NCBI GenBank assembly: GCA_025331435.1
Contig: JAIWNI010000056.1
Coordinates: 124,001-188,000 of the forward strand
Reading direction: 5' to 3'
DNA length: 64,000 nucleotides
Source of the DNA: Choanephora cucurbitarum
Taxonomy: Eukaryota > Mucoromycota > Mucoromycetes > Mucorales > Choanephoraceae
Part shown: in pieces, positions 21,573-34,344 of the stretch
How the letters are laid out: each line of letters starts with the position of its first letter
Position numbering within the stretch: the first letter of the stretch is position 1
The notes under the pieces: model-generated
What the model saw: only the letters and a program-made list of their open reading frames with translations
What the model was told of the DNA's origin: nothing
The model's database searches: none
Made by a program: the position numbers and the translations under genes

Positions 21573-23527
21573 TGATAATTTAATGATCCAATGGCGTAAA
21601 CATCAAATAGACTATAAATACAAAACAAAGTACACCAAAGATAATGCCAATACATGTCTTGTAGATAAATTAATAAACAAGTGCATATTGAATCCAATCG
21701 ACACAAAGTATATGATCCTACAAATCTTATTGAATCATTAAGCCTTCTGAAATGTATCTGTCATCGCTTCTTGGACCCCGCTAAATCGAGGATAGATATA
21801 GTAGCTGTAAGAAGACAAGAGGAAAGAAAAAGGCTGAGTACAACTGTAAAGTAAAAGGAAGAAAAGGAAAGATCAGTAAACTGGGAAGCGAAACAGAATT
21901 TGCAAGACAGGCAAGGGTGAGGGCAAAAGTGAAAGACAGTTCTTTGAATATACATTGGGCTGATAATAGATAAGGCCAAAGTTCATATTTTATCGTTAAG
22001 GGAGTTGCGCACTAACGAGGCTCCAAGGCATCATACCTTGAGTATATCGTTGAGGATAAAGGGGTTCACTACCTACAACAAAAAAAACAGACAAAAACGG
22101 ACAACAGGCACCGTGCACAACATGACCAAATGTCTGAGCTGAGGGCTATAGAGGAAGAAGGTTTAGAGTAGGTGTTGGAGAAATGAGGAAAGCATAGTTT
22201 GAAGGAAAGTCGTGATCACCTTTACGAGTTTGTAGTGAGCAGAGATTGAGCGGTGGTTGGTCAAACAGTTCTCTTACAATTGGGTAGGAGAAGGTAGGTC
22301 ATCAGCAATGACAAAATCAGCTTTTCTCAAGATTATAAGGGATTTGAATGTTATTCCTGTCTATGCCTATTATGATATCGCAAGACGATACAGTCATAGG
22401 ATAGAGATAACACCTCCTTACCATTTCAAGTCACAGCTTATTAAGAAGGTCTGGTTTATGACTAACAAATCCAATGACCTTTGATCCAGATCTCAATGAG
22501 ATTGCATAAAAATGATAAGCTTCTGAATATGAATGAAGAGGAGCGCTTTTCCGTCTGGAACATTGTCAAATAAAATCAGCAAGAATTCTCAAATAAAGTA
22601 GCTCTTGAAGAGACTTTCGAAGAAGACGAGGATGTCAAGATGGTTTCCTTCCAAGCTTAAGACTCAACAAAATCGAATATGTTTTCGAATGCTTATGCCA
22701 AAGCTATTCGATTATAACAAACAGCATGCCATACTTTTTTCTGATCCAGCAGTGCAATCTTGTTCGGACTAGAGGTGTAACATTTAATTCAATATGGACT
22801 TGGCCTTCAAAGTCAGGTGAGTAGCATAGCAATCTCTTGTCTTTTTCCGTAGTGATGAATCTTTTTGTGACTCATGATAAGATTCTACTGTTGTCATCAC
22901 TTTCACTGTTCAAATAAAGAAAAAGAAAAAGGGAAGCATAATGCGGGAAGTTGATTAAACAAAGGTCCTTTTTTTTTCTACAGTGAATAAAGGAGAATCT
23001 TTGTGATGAGTATTTCCCCTTTAATGCAAATCAGCCTCTATGTTTTGTTTGTTTATATTAGGTGAGAAAAGAATGTCGATGTCATTTCTGGAAGTACTAT
23101 AGGCTAACAGTCTCTTTGTTCTTTTCAGATCAAACATATCGATTTATAGAGTAGTCTATCTTTATTCTGCTTAATTCATATACAAACGAAAAAATATAAG
23201 CTATTCTCTTATACACATACACACATGCACCTATGTGTGTCACAGAGTCTATGCAAAGAGCTCAACTAATATTACGCAATAGTCCTGCTCAAGACAAAAA
23301 TAAATCCATTCAAATATACAGTAGTCTAACTGAATAGATACACTAAACTGAATTTAAGCGCTGAAATGACATTGAATTCAAAAATCCCATTTTTACAGCT
23401 GCAAAACACTTTATGTGCTTTCAACTTCGGACATCCAAATCCTATGCTATACTTTTTCATTTTATCGTATGTATTTTTTTCTTTTTCTCTTTTCTTTCGT
23501 TTCTTTTTTCTTCAATTCATAATTAAC
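21573..23527. other. Intergenic region with transposase relic
   Basis: About 2 kb. The only coding-like content is the decayed transposase C-terminus at 22257-22660. The last 60 bp before the E1 gene are a pyrimidine-rich leader. Confidence 0.5.
22257..22660 (+). pseudogene. Decayed DDE transposase C-terminus (IS630/Tc1-like)
   Basis: The plus-strand frame reads YYDIARRYSHRIEITPPYHFKSQ and continues with IKKVW. It matches the end of the DDE_3 catalytic core of IS630/Tc1-type transposases, normally PPYHxxLxPIExxW. The glutamate of that final motif is replaced by lysine. The frame stops at 22484. An acidic C-terminal fragment (FEEDEDVK) continues in another stretch to about 22660. No N-terminal part or inverted repeats were found. 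It is a dead remnant. Confidence 0.55.
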
Positions 23528-26500
23528 ATGTCAATGAATATTGATTCTGACCAAACAATTGATGAAGGATTGTATTCTCGTCAACTGTAAGTAATCTACA
23601 GCTATGTTGCCCTGTTGGCCTAACTGACGTCATGACGCGTTTTCTAGTTACGTTTTAGGCCATGAAGCCATGAAGAAGATGAGTGTGGCTCATGTCTTGA
23701 TTGTTGGCCTTAAGGGTCTTGGTGTTGAAATTGGTATAGATGATGCGCAGTAGAGACTGATCCTAGTTTCACTCAACCTATATCTTGTTATAGCTAAGAA
23801 TGTTGTTTTGGCTGGTGTCAAAAGTGTCACTCTTTGGGATCCTACACCTACTCAAATGACTGACTTATCTGCTCAAGTAAGTGCTATTGCTATACTGCGC
23901 ACTATGTACTCAATACAGCATACGCGTGTCCATAGTTTTATTTGACAGAACAAGATGTCGGTCAACCTCGTGCCAAGATTACTCAGCCTAGATTAGCTGA
24001 ATTGAATCAATATGTACCTGTACATGTATTGGAAGGTGAATTAGATGAATCCAACCTTAAGAAATACAAAGTGGTCGTCATCACCGATATGCCATATACT
24101 CAACAACTCAAGATTGCTGATATCTGTCGTGCCAACAACATTCACTTCATTTCCACTGAAATCCGTGGTCTCTTTGGTCGTATCTTCAATGACTTTGGCC
24201 CTCAGTTTGAGATTATTGACACAAATGGTGAAGAACCTTTGCATGGTATGATTGCCAACATCTCCAAGGAACAAGAAGGTATTGTGACTTGTTTGGATGA
24301 AGTCCGTCATGGTCTTGAAGATGGTGATTATGTGACCTTTAAGGAAATTCAGGGCATGACAGAACTGAACGATATCACACCTCGTCCTGTCAAAGTGTTG
24401 GGTCCCTACAGTTTCAGTATTGGTGATACCTCTCAATTCGGTGATTATACCAGCAATGGTCTCTTTACTCAGGTCAAGATGCCCAAGACAGTCCAGTTCA
24501 AGTCATTCAGAGAGAGTTTGAGTGAGCCTGAATGTTTAGTGTCTGACTTTGCCAAGTTTGATCGTCCTATGCAACTTCATTTAGGTTTCCAGGCTTTGTC
24601 TCAATTTGTTGAGAAGCATGGTCATTTCCCCAAGCCTCGTAACGAACAGGATGCTTTGGAGGTACTTGAGTTGACTAAAGGGTTATTGGATACAGTAAAG
24701 GAAAAGCCAGAGTTGGATGACAAGTTGATTAAGGAATTGGCTTATCAGTCCAGAGGTGAAATCTCACCTATGGTCGCTGTCTTTGGTGGTTTGACAGCTC
24801 AAGAGGTCTTGAAGGCTGTCAGTGGTAAATTCAACCCTATCTATCAATACATGTATTATGATGCTTTAGAAGCACTGCCTACCAGTGTCACTTTGACTGA
24901 AGAAGAATGTCAACCTGTAAATAGTTTTTTTTTTTGCTAAGGAGAGAAAGATGTACTGACTGATTCTGTTTGATTCTAGATTGGCTCTCGTTATGATGGT
25001 CAAATTGCTGTATTTGGTAAGACTTTCCAACAAAAGATTGCTAATTACAATGAATTCCTTGTGGGTGCTGGTGCCATTGGTTGTGAAATGCTCAAGAATT
25101 GGGCTATGATGGGTTTGGGTACAGGTCCCAAGGGTCATTTGACTATTACTGATATGGACACAATTGAAAAGAGTAACTTGAACAGACAATTCTTGTTTAG
25201 AGCCAGTGATGTTGGCGTAAGTCATTTATTTGTGTGTTTATATAGAGAGATGATATTGACGATAACCATAGAAATTGAAATCAGAATGTGCCTCAGCTGC
25301 TGTTTCTCGTATGAACCCTGAATTAAAGGATAAGATCACTATTCATCAGGAAAGAGTTGGTCCTGACACTGAGAGTAAGTAAAGAGATCAGAGAATTTGA
25401 AGCACAAGATGACTTACCTATACTAGATATCTATGATGATGATTTCTTTGAATCATTGGATGGTGTCACCAATGCCTTGGATAATGTGGAAGCACGTAAA
25501 TACATGGATAGACGTTGTGTCTATTACCGCAAACCTCTTTTAGAATCCGGTACACTAGGCACCAAGGGTAACACACAAGTCATCTTGCCATTCATGACCG
25601 AATCCTATTCTTCCTCTCAAGATCCCCCAGAGAAATCCATTCCTATCTGTACACTCAAGAACTTCCCTAACGCCATTGAACACACTATCCAATGGGCCCG
25701 TGATCTGTTTGAGGGCTACTTTAAACAACCTGCCGATAACGTCAATCTCTACCTGACTCAACCCAACTTTGTCGAAGCCACATTGAAGCAGGGAGGCACC
25801 AGCAAGGACACTCTGGAGACTGTCTACCAATTCTTGGCTTCCGACCGTCCTGAATCCTTTGACGATTGTGTTCGATGGGCTCGTTTCAAGTTTGAAGAAC
25901 TCTTCAGTAACAACATCCGTCAACTTTTGTTCAATTTCCCTCCTGATGCCGTCACCTCCACCGGTCAAAAGTTCTGGTCTGGCCCTAAGCGTGCCCCTAC
26001 TCCTCTTGTCTTTGATGCCGATAATCGTGCTCATCTTGACTTTGTGATGGATGCCGCTCATTTGCATGCCTTCAACTATGGTTTGCAACCCCCTTCTTCA
26101 GATGAAACTTATTTCCGAAAGGTCTTGAGTGATATCATTGTGCCTGAATTCAAGCCTAAGGAAGGTGTCAAGATTCAAGTACAAGAGAACGAGACAGTTG
26201 ACAATGACGATAGCCATGATAGCCTGGACGAGTTGATCGCCAAGTTACCTTCTCCCTCTAGCTTGGGCTCGTTCCGTTTACAGCCTGCTGAATTCGAGAA
26301 AGACGATGACAGCAACCATCACATTGATTTCATCACAGCTGCCTCTAACTTGCGTGCCATGAACTACGGTATCACACCAGCTGACCGTTACAAGACCAAG
26401 TTCATTGCCGGTAAGATCATTCCTGCCATCGCTACTACCACTGCGCTCGTGACTGGTCTGGTCTGTATTGAACTCTACAAGATCATTGATGGCAAGAAAG

Positions 26501-26910
26501 ATCTGGAGCAATACAAGAACGGCTTTATCAATCTAGCCTTGCCTTTCTTTGGTTTCTCTGAACCCATTGCTATGCCTACCTTGGAATACAACGGTATCAA
26601 GTTCAGTCTATGGGACCGATTCGATATTGATCATGACATGACACTTCAGGAATTCATTGATTATTTCCAGAATGAACACAAGTTGGAAGTCACTATGGTG
26701 TCTTCAGGTGTCTCTATGCTCTACTCGTTCTTTATGAACAAGAAGAAGGCTGCTGAACGTCTGAACATGAAGTTATCTGAAGTAGTCGAGACTGTCTCCA
26801 AGAAGCCTATTCCTCCTCATGTCAAGTCACTTATCTTTGAGATCTGTGTGAATGATGCGGATGATGAAGATGTTGATGTGCCTTATGTTCGTGTCAAGAT
26901 CAGACAATAA
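23528..26910 (+). CDS. UBA1: Ubiquitin-activating enzyme E1
   Basis: This enzyme adenylates ubiquitin with ATP, transfers it to its own cysteine and hands it to E2 enzymes. It acts in cytosol and nucleus at the top of the ubiquitin cascade. Exons are 23528-23586, 23648-23733, 23794-23876, 23936-24916, 24980-25216, 25272-25374 and 25427-26910, giving 1010 residues, close to yeast Uba1. The start follows a pyrimidine-rich leader and reads [19 protein letters not shown]. Visible parts are the inactive adenylation half ([21 protein letters not shown]), the active one ([31 protein letters not shown]), the catalytic Cys in [11 protein letters not shown] (about residue 591), and a C-terminal ubiquitin-fold domain ending [10 protein letters not shown]. 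The stop codon lies 6 bp from the stop of the convergent antiporter gene. Confidence 0.97.
23625..23640. promoter_or_regulatory. CRE and MCB-like motifs in intron 1 of UBA1
   Basis: TGACGTCA (23625-23632) and ACGCGT (23635-23640) lie next to each other within the first intron. They match the CRE (bZIP) and MluI-box consensus. Function in an intron this close to the start is possible but unproven. Confidence 0.3.
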
Positions 26911-26916
26911 ACTTTA

Positions 26917-29287
26917 TTAAGGAGGAGGCGATAATACACTATGTTCACTGAATGGTGGAATATAATAAAATCCTGCCATAAGCACAATATAACTCAAGAT
27001 TAAGATACTTCCTTTGAAATAATTGGCTTTTCCTTCTTGATAGGTATAGGTCAATAAGAACACAGAAAATATCACACTAATAACATCCCAACGAGGAAAC
27101 ACCAAACTATAAAGAAAGCATGAGTCTTTGTTATATGATGGTTGTATGCCTACAATACCTGAATGTAAACTGAGCTAGTTCTTCTTTACCCGCATTATAC
27201 CAAACAGAAAAGGCAACCATGGCAGGGATTTGCAATAGACAGACTTGAAGGGCATAAGCAGATCCGATTTCCATACTGAGCACAATATTACCATACATGG
27301 CAAATGAGATAGCATTCATAAATTCAGTGATATTGGGAACAAGAGCAAACAAGGTCAATCCCAAGAACTTTTCATTCATAGGGTAATCCTTCATCACTTC
27401 ATCTACTGTATCTACCAAGATTTCAGCAATGATAGAATACAACAAAGTACAGCCAAACAGAATCAAGAAACTCTTGTTCTTGCTCCAGTTGGGTGAATCA
27501 TGTCCTGCTCCACCTTCATCCTCTTCATTATCGTCTATCTCTATAAAGGAAGAAGGATGAGGTTGAATCTGAACAGGGTGATGAGACTGAATCTGAACAG
27601 GAGCTAAATGAGGTTTGGTTGTTTGATTGCGTTGAGAAGATGGGTGAATGAGTTGAAAGAGATGGGTAGGCATGAGGCGTTGATAGTAAGTTAAAGAAGC
27701 CTTATTCTTATCCTTCCAGACCATGTCCACATGAGTATGTAAACTGAAGACTAATCCAATGATATAAGCAGAGGGCAAGATGGCAGCACAAAGCCACATG
27801 AGAGGCTTGACACTGTTTTGATAGACTGGATCATGGGTTGGATTCAGTTGATCATAGTAACATTTTGAACAGGCCAATGTGCCATTTTGAATTTCAGGGC
27901 ATTCAATGCATTTCAACTCAAACTACATAATAAAAAAAAAAAGAAAACGAGATGAGATCAAGACTTATGATGAAAGTGGTTGTTTTTTCTTTTACCGAAC
28001 CATAGAGTTGATAGAATAAAGTAGGTGTCAAGGCACCAATGATGGCCATGATCAACATGGTTGAAGTGACACCAGCACTTTTGGCATTAAACCGTTGTTC
28101 TTTTCGTTTGATAGCACCACTGACCATGGAACAGCCAGGCATCAACAGGACACCAGCCAGGAAACTACCGATCAAGGCACCTTCCACCAAATTACTTTTA
28201 CCGCTGATCAAGGCTACAGCATACAGAATGATCTCAATGATACTACCAAAGGTGGCATTGATGACTGCACCAACTCCCATACTACTCTGGGCTGAGATTG
28301 AACTGACAGCCATACCAATAAAATAAGAGAGAGGGATGACAGAGGCTAAAGACAGCAAGAAGATGACAGTAGAAGAAGTAAGGCCACCCTGATCCTTAAG
28401 GAACCAATCATCCAAAATTACAAAGAAGACTAGAGGTAGCAAATTGATAAAGAGTATGTTGATACCATCATAAGTGTATTTATAGTATTGAAGACCAATG
28501 GCTTGATAGGTACAGAGTAAGATAGTAGTGGGTTCAGATGAAGAAGGTGTCGATTTGAATCTGAGGGAGAGTGGGTGTTGATAGAGATGACGTATCAGGA
28601 TATAATTCAATTTAGCCATAGGAATTGAAATCACACATAACCAACATAAGACAGATACTAAAAACAAAAGGGGTCCTAACAAAATAAAAAAAAGAAATCA
28701 GATTTTTGCATGAATCGGAGAAATAATTACCTATCAAACTAAAAAACAACAGATAATATAGAATACTGGAGAATCCAAGATATCGTCTTTTGGTCTTTTG
28801 GCCTGATAATAACCCCAACTGTTCTTCTGTCGATGTCATCTCAACCGAACGACCAAATGGCCACAGAAGATAACTGGCCAACTCAATCAACACTCGACTG
28901 TATTCTTTATCCACCAGAAACATCACAAGAGCTGTCATACAGACAATCAGTGATAACCACCAACCCAACAGCAGACTCCATAGAATGTTGCCAGGATTCA
29001 AAAAGAGTTCAGGTGTACTGGAAGGAACGGAATGTAATGCTCTGTTGGCACTACGGACAATCGATCGAGATTTCTTATAGAGCGCTGGTTTCCAAAGTGG
29101 TAAACCAAATGGGTGACTTTGATTCATGGCCTATTCATTTGCTCAGTAGCATATACAGCAAATGTGCCTTATGTGAGTTTACCTCTTGTCGATCCTTGAG
29201 TGTGATTTCTCTTTCTTCTTCATCGTATATTCTGGTTGAACTACTAGACTCATTATGCTGATCTATCGAGACACTGGATTTTGGCAT
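26917..29287 (-). CDS. Cation/H+ antiporter, VNX1/CAX (Na_Ca_ex) type, vacuolar
   Basis: A proton-coupled exporter of Ca2+ or monovalent cations into the vacuole, by family. Exons on the minus strand are 29287-29183, 29130-28731, 28675-27996, 27922-27159 and 27106-26917, giving 712 residues. A charged N-terminus is followed by HPFGLPLWKPALYKKSRSI, the hallmark N-terminal motif of the VNX1-like branch. About 12-13 membrane segments follow. The first alpha-repeat contains GAVINATFGSIIEIILY, and the second contains FALVPNITEFMNAISFAMYGNI, each with the acidic ion-binding residue. A long acidic/His-rich loop with several PVQIQ repeats separates the halves. The VNX1 branch is favoured over short CAX by length and N-terminal motif. 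Ion preference cannot be read from sequence. Confidence 0.88.
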
Positions 29288-29856
29288 GAGAAAATGATAA
29301 GAAGGAAAAGAAAAAGAAAAAACGAAATGCGCATTTCGCTTTCTTTTTTTTTTTTTCTTATTTTTTTTCATAGTCAGGTACCAAAGTCCAAATGACCTTA
29401 ACATGACCCTATCATTTCTCTCTTTTTGATTTTCTTTTTAGTTTTTCCCCTTTTTTACCATATGAATCCTTTGTTTATAACAAGCAAATGTTGTCTTGGT
29501 CTGTTATGGCCCTTTCCATTACCTCATTCAAGAAAGTTTAAAAGTGGGGAGTGAGGGATTTTCTTAACTCTATTTCCCTGTTAGTGCTACCTGAGATGAT
29601 AGACATCGTATGTGTAACAAACTGCTTAAAATAAGAATGACCTATGTAAAGTTGGCACTTTTATTTCAAAATAAAGAGTCATGATGCTGTCAGTTTCCTA
29701 TTTGAGTCGTTTCAACACATAAGCTTTTGTCACTCTGATCTATGGCCGAGAATGGTTGGTTAAAAGATATTCATTTCTCAGAAATTCCTACTCTGTCACG
29801 CTAATAAGAAGAGCCAGCTACTGCTATGTTTCTATATAAACTTATTTCTATTTTAT
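29288..29856. other. Intergenic spacer
   Basis: About 570 bp between two minus-strand genes, with T/A-rich tracts upstream of the antiporter start. No coding exon and no recognisable calcineurin-response element were seen. Confidence 0.5.
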
Positions 29857-32069
29857 TTATGTTAATTGAGCCATGGCCTTTTCATAATCAGGTACAAATG
29901 CCTTCAATTTATCTTTTTCTAAGACCAAAGGCTTGATTTGATTCAAATGACCTGCTTGACGCACCATTTCCTTAAAGTGGCGAGCCTCCTGTTTTTCTAC
30001 CAATGTATAGGCCACACCTTCTCTACCAGCACGAGCAGTACGACCTACACGATGAATGTATTTATCCATATAATAAGGTACATCATAACTGATCACAAAT
30101 TCAACTGCATCCAAATCGATACCACGACCAATCAGATCAGAACAAATTAACCTTAAAAAAAAGAGAGAGTCAGAACACAAAGACAATGATATGGAGAAAG
30201 AACACTTACAAGTCAATCTGTCCTTCTTTAAACTGTTTCAACAGTTGCTTTCTTTGAACAGGTCTTAATTCACTTGAATATTCTTTCACTCGAATACGCT
30301 TTTCTTCAGGCTGCATTGCCTCATAAGCCTCAATCAACATAAACAATCGTTGTGTGGATTCCACAGATTTGGTGAAACAGAGACCTGATTTAAGGCCCAG
30401 TTCGTGAAGTAAATAGATCACCATCAAAGGTTTCTTTTCAGTAGGACAGATAGTCATGTATTCCTTCAGTCCTTCAGGTGTAGTGTATTCTTGTTTGACC
30501 TGAGTACCGTCTTCATTCTGTACAGAGATATATTCAGGATCATTGAGATGAAGGCCAGCGATCTTGGCGGGATTCTTGGTTAGGGTGGCAGAAAACAAAA
30601 GTTTTTGAATCTAACACAAGGATTAGATTTGAAAATACGAGCATTTGTATTGTCTGATACTTTACAGAAGGCACTTTAGGTAAATCAAGTTCAGTTGAAG
30701 GTAAGTGATAAAATGTCTTTAAGAAACTAGGAGCAATAGCGTCTGGTTGAGTTGTACTAAGACAGAGACGATAGATTCAGTTGATATATACAGGACTATT
30801 CATTTAAAAAAAAAAGCAAACTTACGTTTGTAATGGCATATTAGGTATATTGGTATGTGTATCAGGTCGAGTAGCCAATAAGATCTGATTTAACCAATCA
30901 TTATAACTCTGATTCAACAGACGATCTGCTTCATCAATCACCAGAAATCGAACATGTTGTAAAGTGAAATTGGGTGTCGAATTCAAATGATCCATAAGAC
31001 GACCTGGTGTAGTAATCAAAATATCCACTCGACTATGACCTCCTTCTAACCTACCAAAACAATATGTTCAATAACCCATAAATGCAATTGCATGTAAACT
31101 GTTTACTTTGATTCATGAGAGCCCACCAAGACATGTTGTTCATGAGCAAATGATTGTTGGCCAGAGGTAGCTGCAACCACTAACCCTGTTCCTTTGACAA
31201 AGGCATCAAATGTCTCTTTGACCTGTGTCACTAAATCACGCGTAGGCAACACAATCACAGCTCTGAGACGAGTGACAATGCGCTTGGATAGAATATCGAC
31301 AATAGGCAAAACATAGGCCATGGTTTTACCACTACCTGTAGGTGCTGAAATACAAAGATCTCCAGGTACTCTTCTTGTATCGTATAATGCTTGTCTTCTA
31401 AGAAAAACGGGTATCACGGCCATTTGAACTGAATAGCTATGTTGAGTGAGTGGATCTTAATTGTTTTCTGCCTCTCTTACCTGCAAATAAAGAAGTAAGA
31501 CCTATATCTTGACAGCGTTGAACAAGATGAGGGGATAGACCTACTTGATCTAATTGACATGTATCCTTGGGTGATACAATGGTTGGCTGCAACATCCATT
31601 CGGGAATACCCATGTTTTGTAGTAGTTTCTTTTCTTCTTTACTGCGTTTTGTTTTTGGACCGAGCATGTCTGGAAATGCCTCTAATACAGGTACATTATC
31701 TTCTTGTTTCTGTTCTTCTTCATGATCGTCTTCATTGACAGGTTGATCTTCTTCTTCCTCCTCTTCGTCTTTTTCTTCCTCTTCTTCGTTATGCTCTTCT
31801 GTCATCACTAGATCCTCTTGTTCATGACTTTGCTGATCTTCTTGTTCCTGAATTTGTTGATCCTTCTGTTCATGACTTTGTTGATCTTTCAAAGGCTGAT
31901 CAGCTTTTGACTTTTTGTGTTTCTTTGGTTTTTCAACAGGATCAGCTTGATCATCCTTTCTCTTTTTCTTGGAAAGTTTAGCGTTTAGTTGAGAAAGTCT
32001 TTCTTGCTTCTTTTCAAATGTACGACTATCTTCTTCTTGTTCTCCTGTATATCTGGCAATAGAAAACAT
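29857..32069 (-). CDS. DBP6: DEAD-box RNA helicase, DBP6/DDX51 type
   Basis: An ATP-dependent RNA helicase of the group that assembles 60S pre-ribosomes in the nucleolus. Exons on the minus strand are 32069-31481, 31428-31107, 31050-30826, 30756-30666, 30610-30210 and 30151-29857, giving 640 residues. The start [11 protein letters not shown] was chosen over an in-frame upstream ATG because it matches a compact leader. The N-terminal 150 residues are charged, with QDQQSHEQ-type repeats and a Glu-rich block, as in Dbp6. Helicase motifs in order: SAPTGSGKT (about 225), [23 protein letters not shown], and [11 protein letters not shown]. The Dbp6/DDX51 assignment rests on the large inserts and on motif flanks such as the phrase [18 protein letters not shown]. 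It starts only 91 bp downstream of the stop of the next gene. Confidence 0.88.
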
Positions 32070-32160
32070 CGTGATCAAGTTTCGAGAAAGATAGTTATAC
32101 ACAAAAAAAAATTATTCTTTCACACTTTTTTTTTCTTTTTTATTCAGAATAGATTTAAAC

Positions 32161-33069
32161 TCAGTCTCGAGTGTGATGTTTTGGTAAAAGTGGTCGATGT
32201 TCATCTGTGGTATCATCAATAGTAATAGTGATTTTAGTAGGGGATACTTTCACAATCGTATCCACTATCCAAAACTGTACAATGTTCATAATTAAGGGAA
32301 ATCTAGTGCGATTAAAAAAGGCCATTAATACGCATCAACTTTTTCTTTTTTTTTGGATATACTCACATCAACATCACAAAGATCACTTGGTAACGATAGT
32401 TACCATCTGTCCAACTCAAAGCCCATTCACCTAATGAAAACAGAAAAGGAAGATGTCGAAACATACCATAGACACATAACTTCATAAGGGATTCAGCCAA
32501 CACAAACACACATGTCTGTTTAATCCAAGGCTTTAACATGTCGCGTAAAGGAGGAGATCCATAACGACCTGTCTCCAGTTGCTTCACACCCAATTGAGTC
32601 AAGGCTGCATTGATCAAATGAAGCCAAGTCCATAAAATGGCTACACCGACCGTTGTATCGACTGCCACATTCAGAAAATACCATACACATAAATTGGTGT
32701 GAGGGCCACCATCACGAGGTCGGCCAGCAATGTAACTGATAGCCAAGTTTAAGAAATGAATGACGGCAGCACCTGTAAACTGCTTACTGACATCCAATGC
32801 CCTTTTTTTTTTATAAAGTATTAATGGCTCTATCGTTCTCTCTCTTTTTCGTTTGTTTACCAGACAATCACAGGACGTTGAGGGTGTTCTCGACTACGCT
32901 TATAGAATAAGGTGATCAAGGCAGATGAAACAAGTGCGATTTGGACAAGAATGGCAAATGAGTCCAGTAGTTTGCAGCCTTTGTCATCTGGTAGATCGTC
33001 CGATTGGCATGTTATCCTTGTCATCGACTCACCCACTTTCAATAGGTTGTCATTCAACAATATACTCAT
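32161..33069 (-). CDS. STIMATE-family (TMEM110-like) multi-pass membrane protein
   Basis: Exons on the minus strand are 33069-32861, 32801-32367 and 32302-32161, giving 261 residues. Four to five hydrophobic segments are visible. The family block runs through CKLLDSFAILVQ, ...QFTGAAVIHFLN, NLCVWYFLNVAVDTTVGV and, in the last exon, NIVQFWIVDTIV. Fungal members of this family (Pfam STIMATE, formerly a vacuolar-membrane DUF) are poorly studied. The animal member TMEM110 supports ER-plasma membrane contacts and store-operated calcium entry. A similar role here is inference. The last exon, rich in charged residues at its end, is missed if only long ORFs are read. The acceptor at 32802 follows a run of A instead of pyrimidines. 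Confidence 0.85.
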
Positions 33070-34074
33070 TTATGCAATAAGAAAAAAGAAGGAGAAAATA
33101 AAAAAGCAAAAAAAAAACAGAGTCCCTTTTGTTTCATCTTTTTCCTTATTTAAGCCCATATCGACTCTCTGTCTCTCTCTTTTGCTTTCTTTTCCTTAAT
33201 TACCTTCCCTTCCTTTAAAGCCATTGCTTAGAGCTAAACTTTTTTTTTTAATCACTGTATATCAGTCTATTGAAGGAAGATTTTTATGTGATTAATATAA
33301 GAAAACTGACATGTCTGTTACACTTGACTCCTTAAGTATGGACTGTGGTTCTATCGGAGAATCTTGATCTGATACGTTCTGGTTACTTTTTTTTTTTGTT
33401 TGGAAGCAAGAATGAGATTGAATTACTGCGTTTCACTGTTATCTTGCCTTGTTTCACTCTTTATTTCTACTTAAAAAGATGTAAAATATTAGGCTATGTC
33501 ATGTTGTTTTTCTAGTGTAGTTCTATGCACAAGCTACAATTATGTTATTTATCACCTATAGGACAAAATTATTTAGACAACAGAAAGGCAGGATAGTACT
33601 CGTTTTAACACCTATTAAACTCCTTTTTGTTTTTTAGCAGATATATCTTTATTTGTAAAAGGCAAAGAAAAGTAAATAGATAGAAAATCATTACTGTATA
33701 TTCATTGCATATAGACATATGTATGTATGCAATCATTTATAAGACATCGACGGTGGAGACCACACAATACGCCCTGAAGTTTTTTTTTTCTTCTATAGAG
33801 GCTGTATTGTCATGGAGACTTTCATGCAGAAGAAAAAGCCAGGTAGTACCTGAAGCCACTGTTAACGAGAAAAACAAAGACTCAGTGAAGTTAATCTTTG
33901 CTGCTTTTGTTGTTTGCACTCAATTATTGTTTGATTGAGAATGGGTATTTGACTGACCCAGACAAACCAAAGAAAAAAGAGCCGAGCTTTTGGAGATTGT
34001 GAAAGTCATGCAATTGAACCAGTCTACGCAACATACTTGTTAGTAGAAAACTATGGGCATACTGTTATTGTGAA

Positions 34075-34344
34075 CTACAACCAACTGAGAAAGTATGGGA
34101 GATGATAAAGAACAAGATAACGTTCAACGAAACTGCTGTCACACTGAAGAAAAAACTTGACAAAAGCCTCTCTCTGAGACTCAAGAATCTCATCTTCTGT
34201 CAGTCTGGAAAAAGCTTCTTCAACAATGCCTGAAATACCATGGTGACTTTGTTCAAATGAAAAGAATAAGAAATACACGTTGATGATGCCTCTTTCAGTT
34301 AAGCTTAATCGAGTAAGAAAAATGACATTTTTTGAAAAACACAA
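34075..34344 (-). pseudogene. Unrecognised coding-like fragment
   Basis: The last 50 codons of this minus-strand frame (EEAFSRLTEDEILESQREAF and on) look like real amphipathic protein, but the upstream part is AT-rich and non-coding in character. A TTTCAG just before this part could be an old splice acceptor. No partner exon or family was found. Confidence 0.2.

Noticed and set aside
29288..29856. Possible calcineurin-response element upstream of the antiporter
   Set aside because: GTGGGGAG near 29545 does not match the known GNGGC-type consensus.
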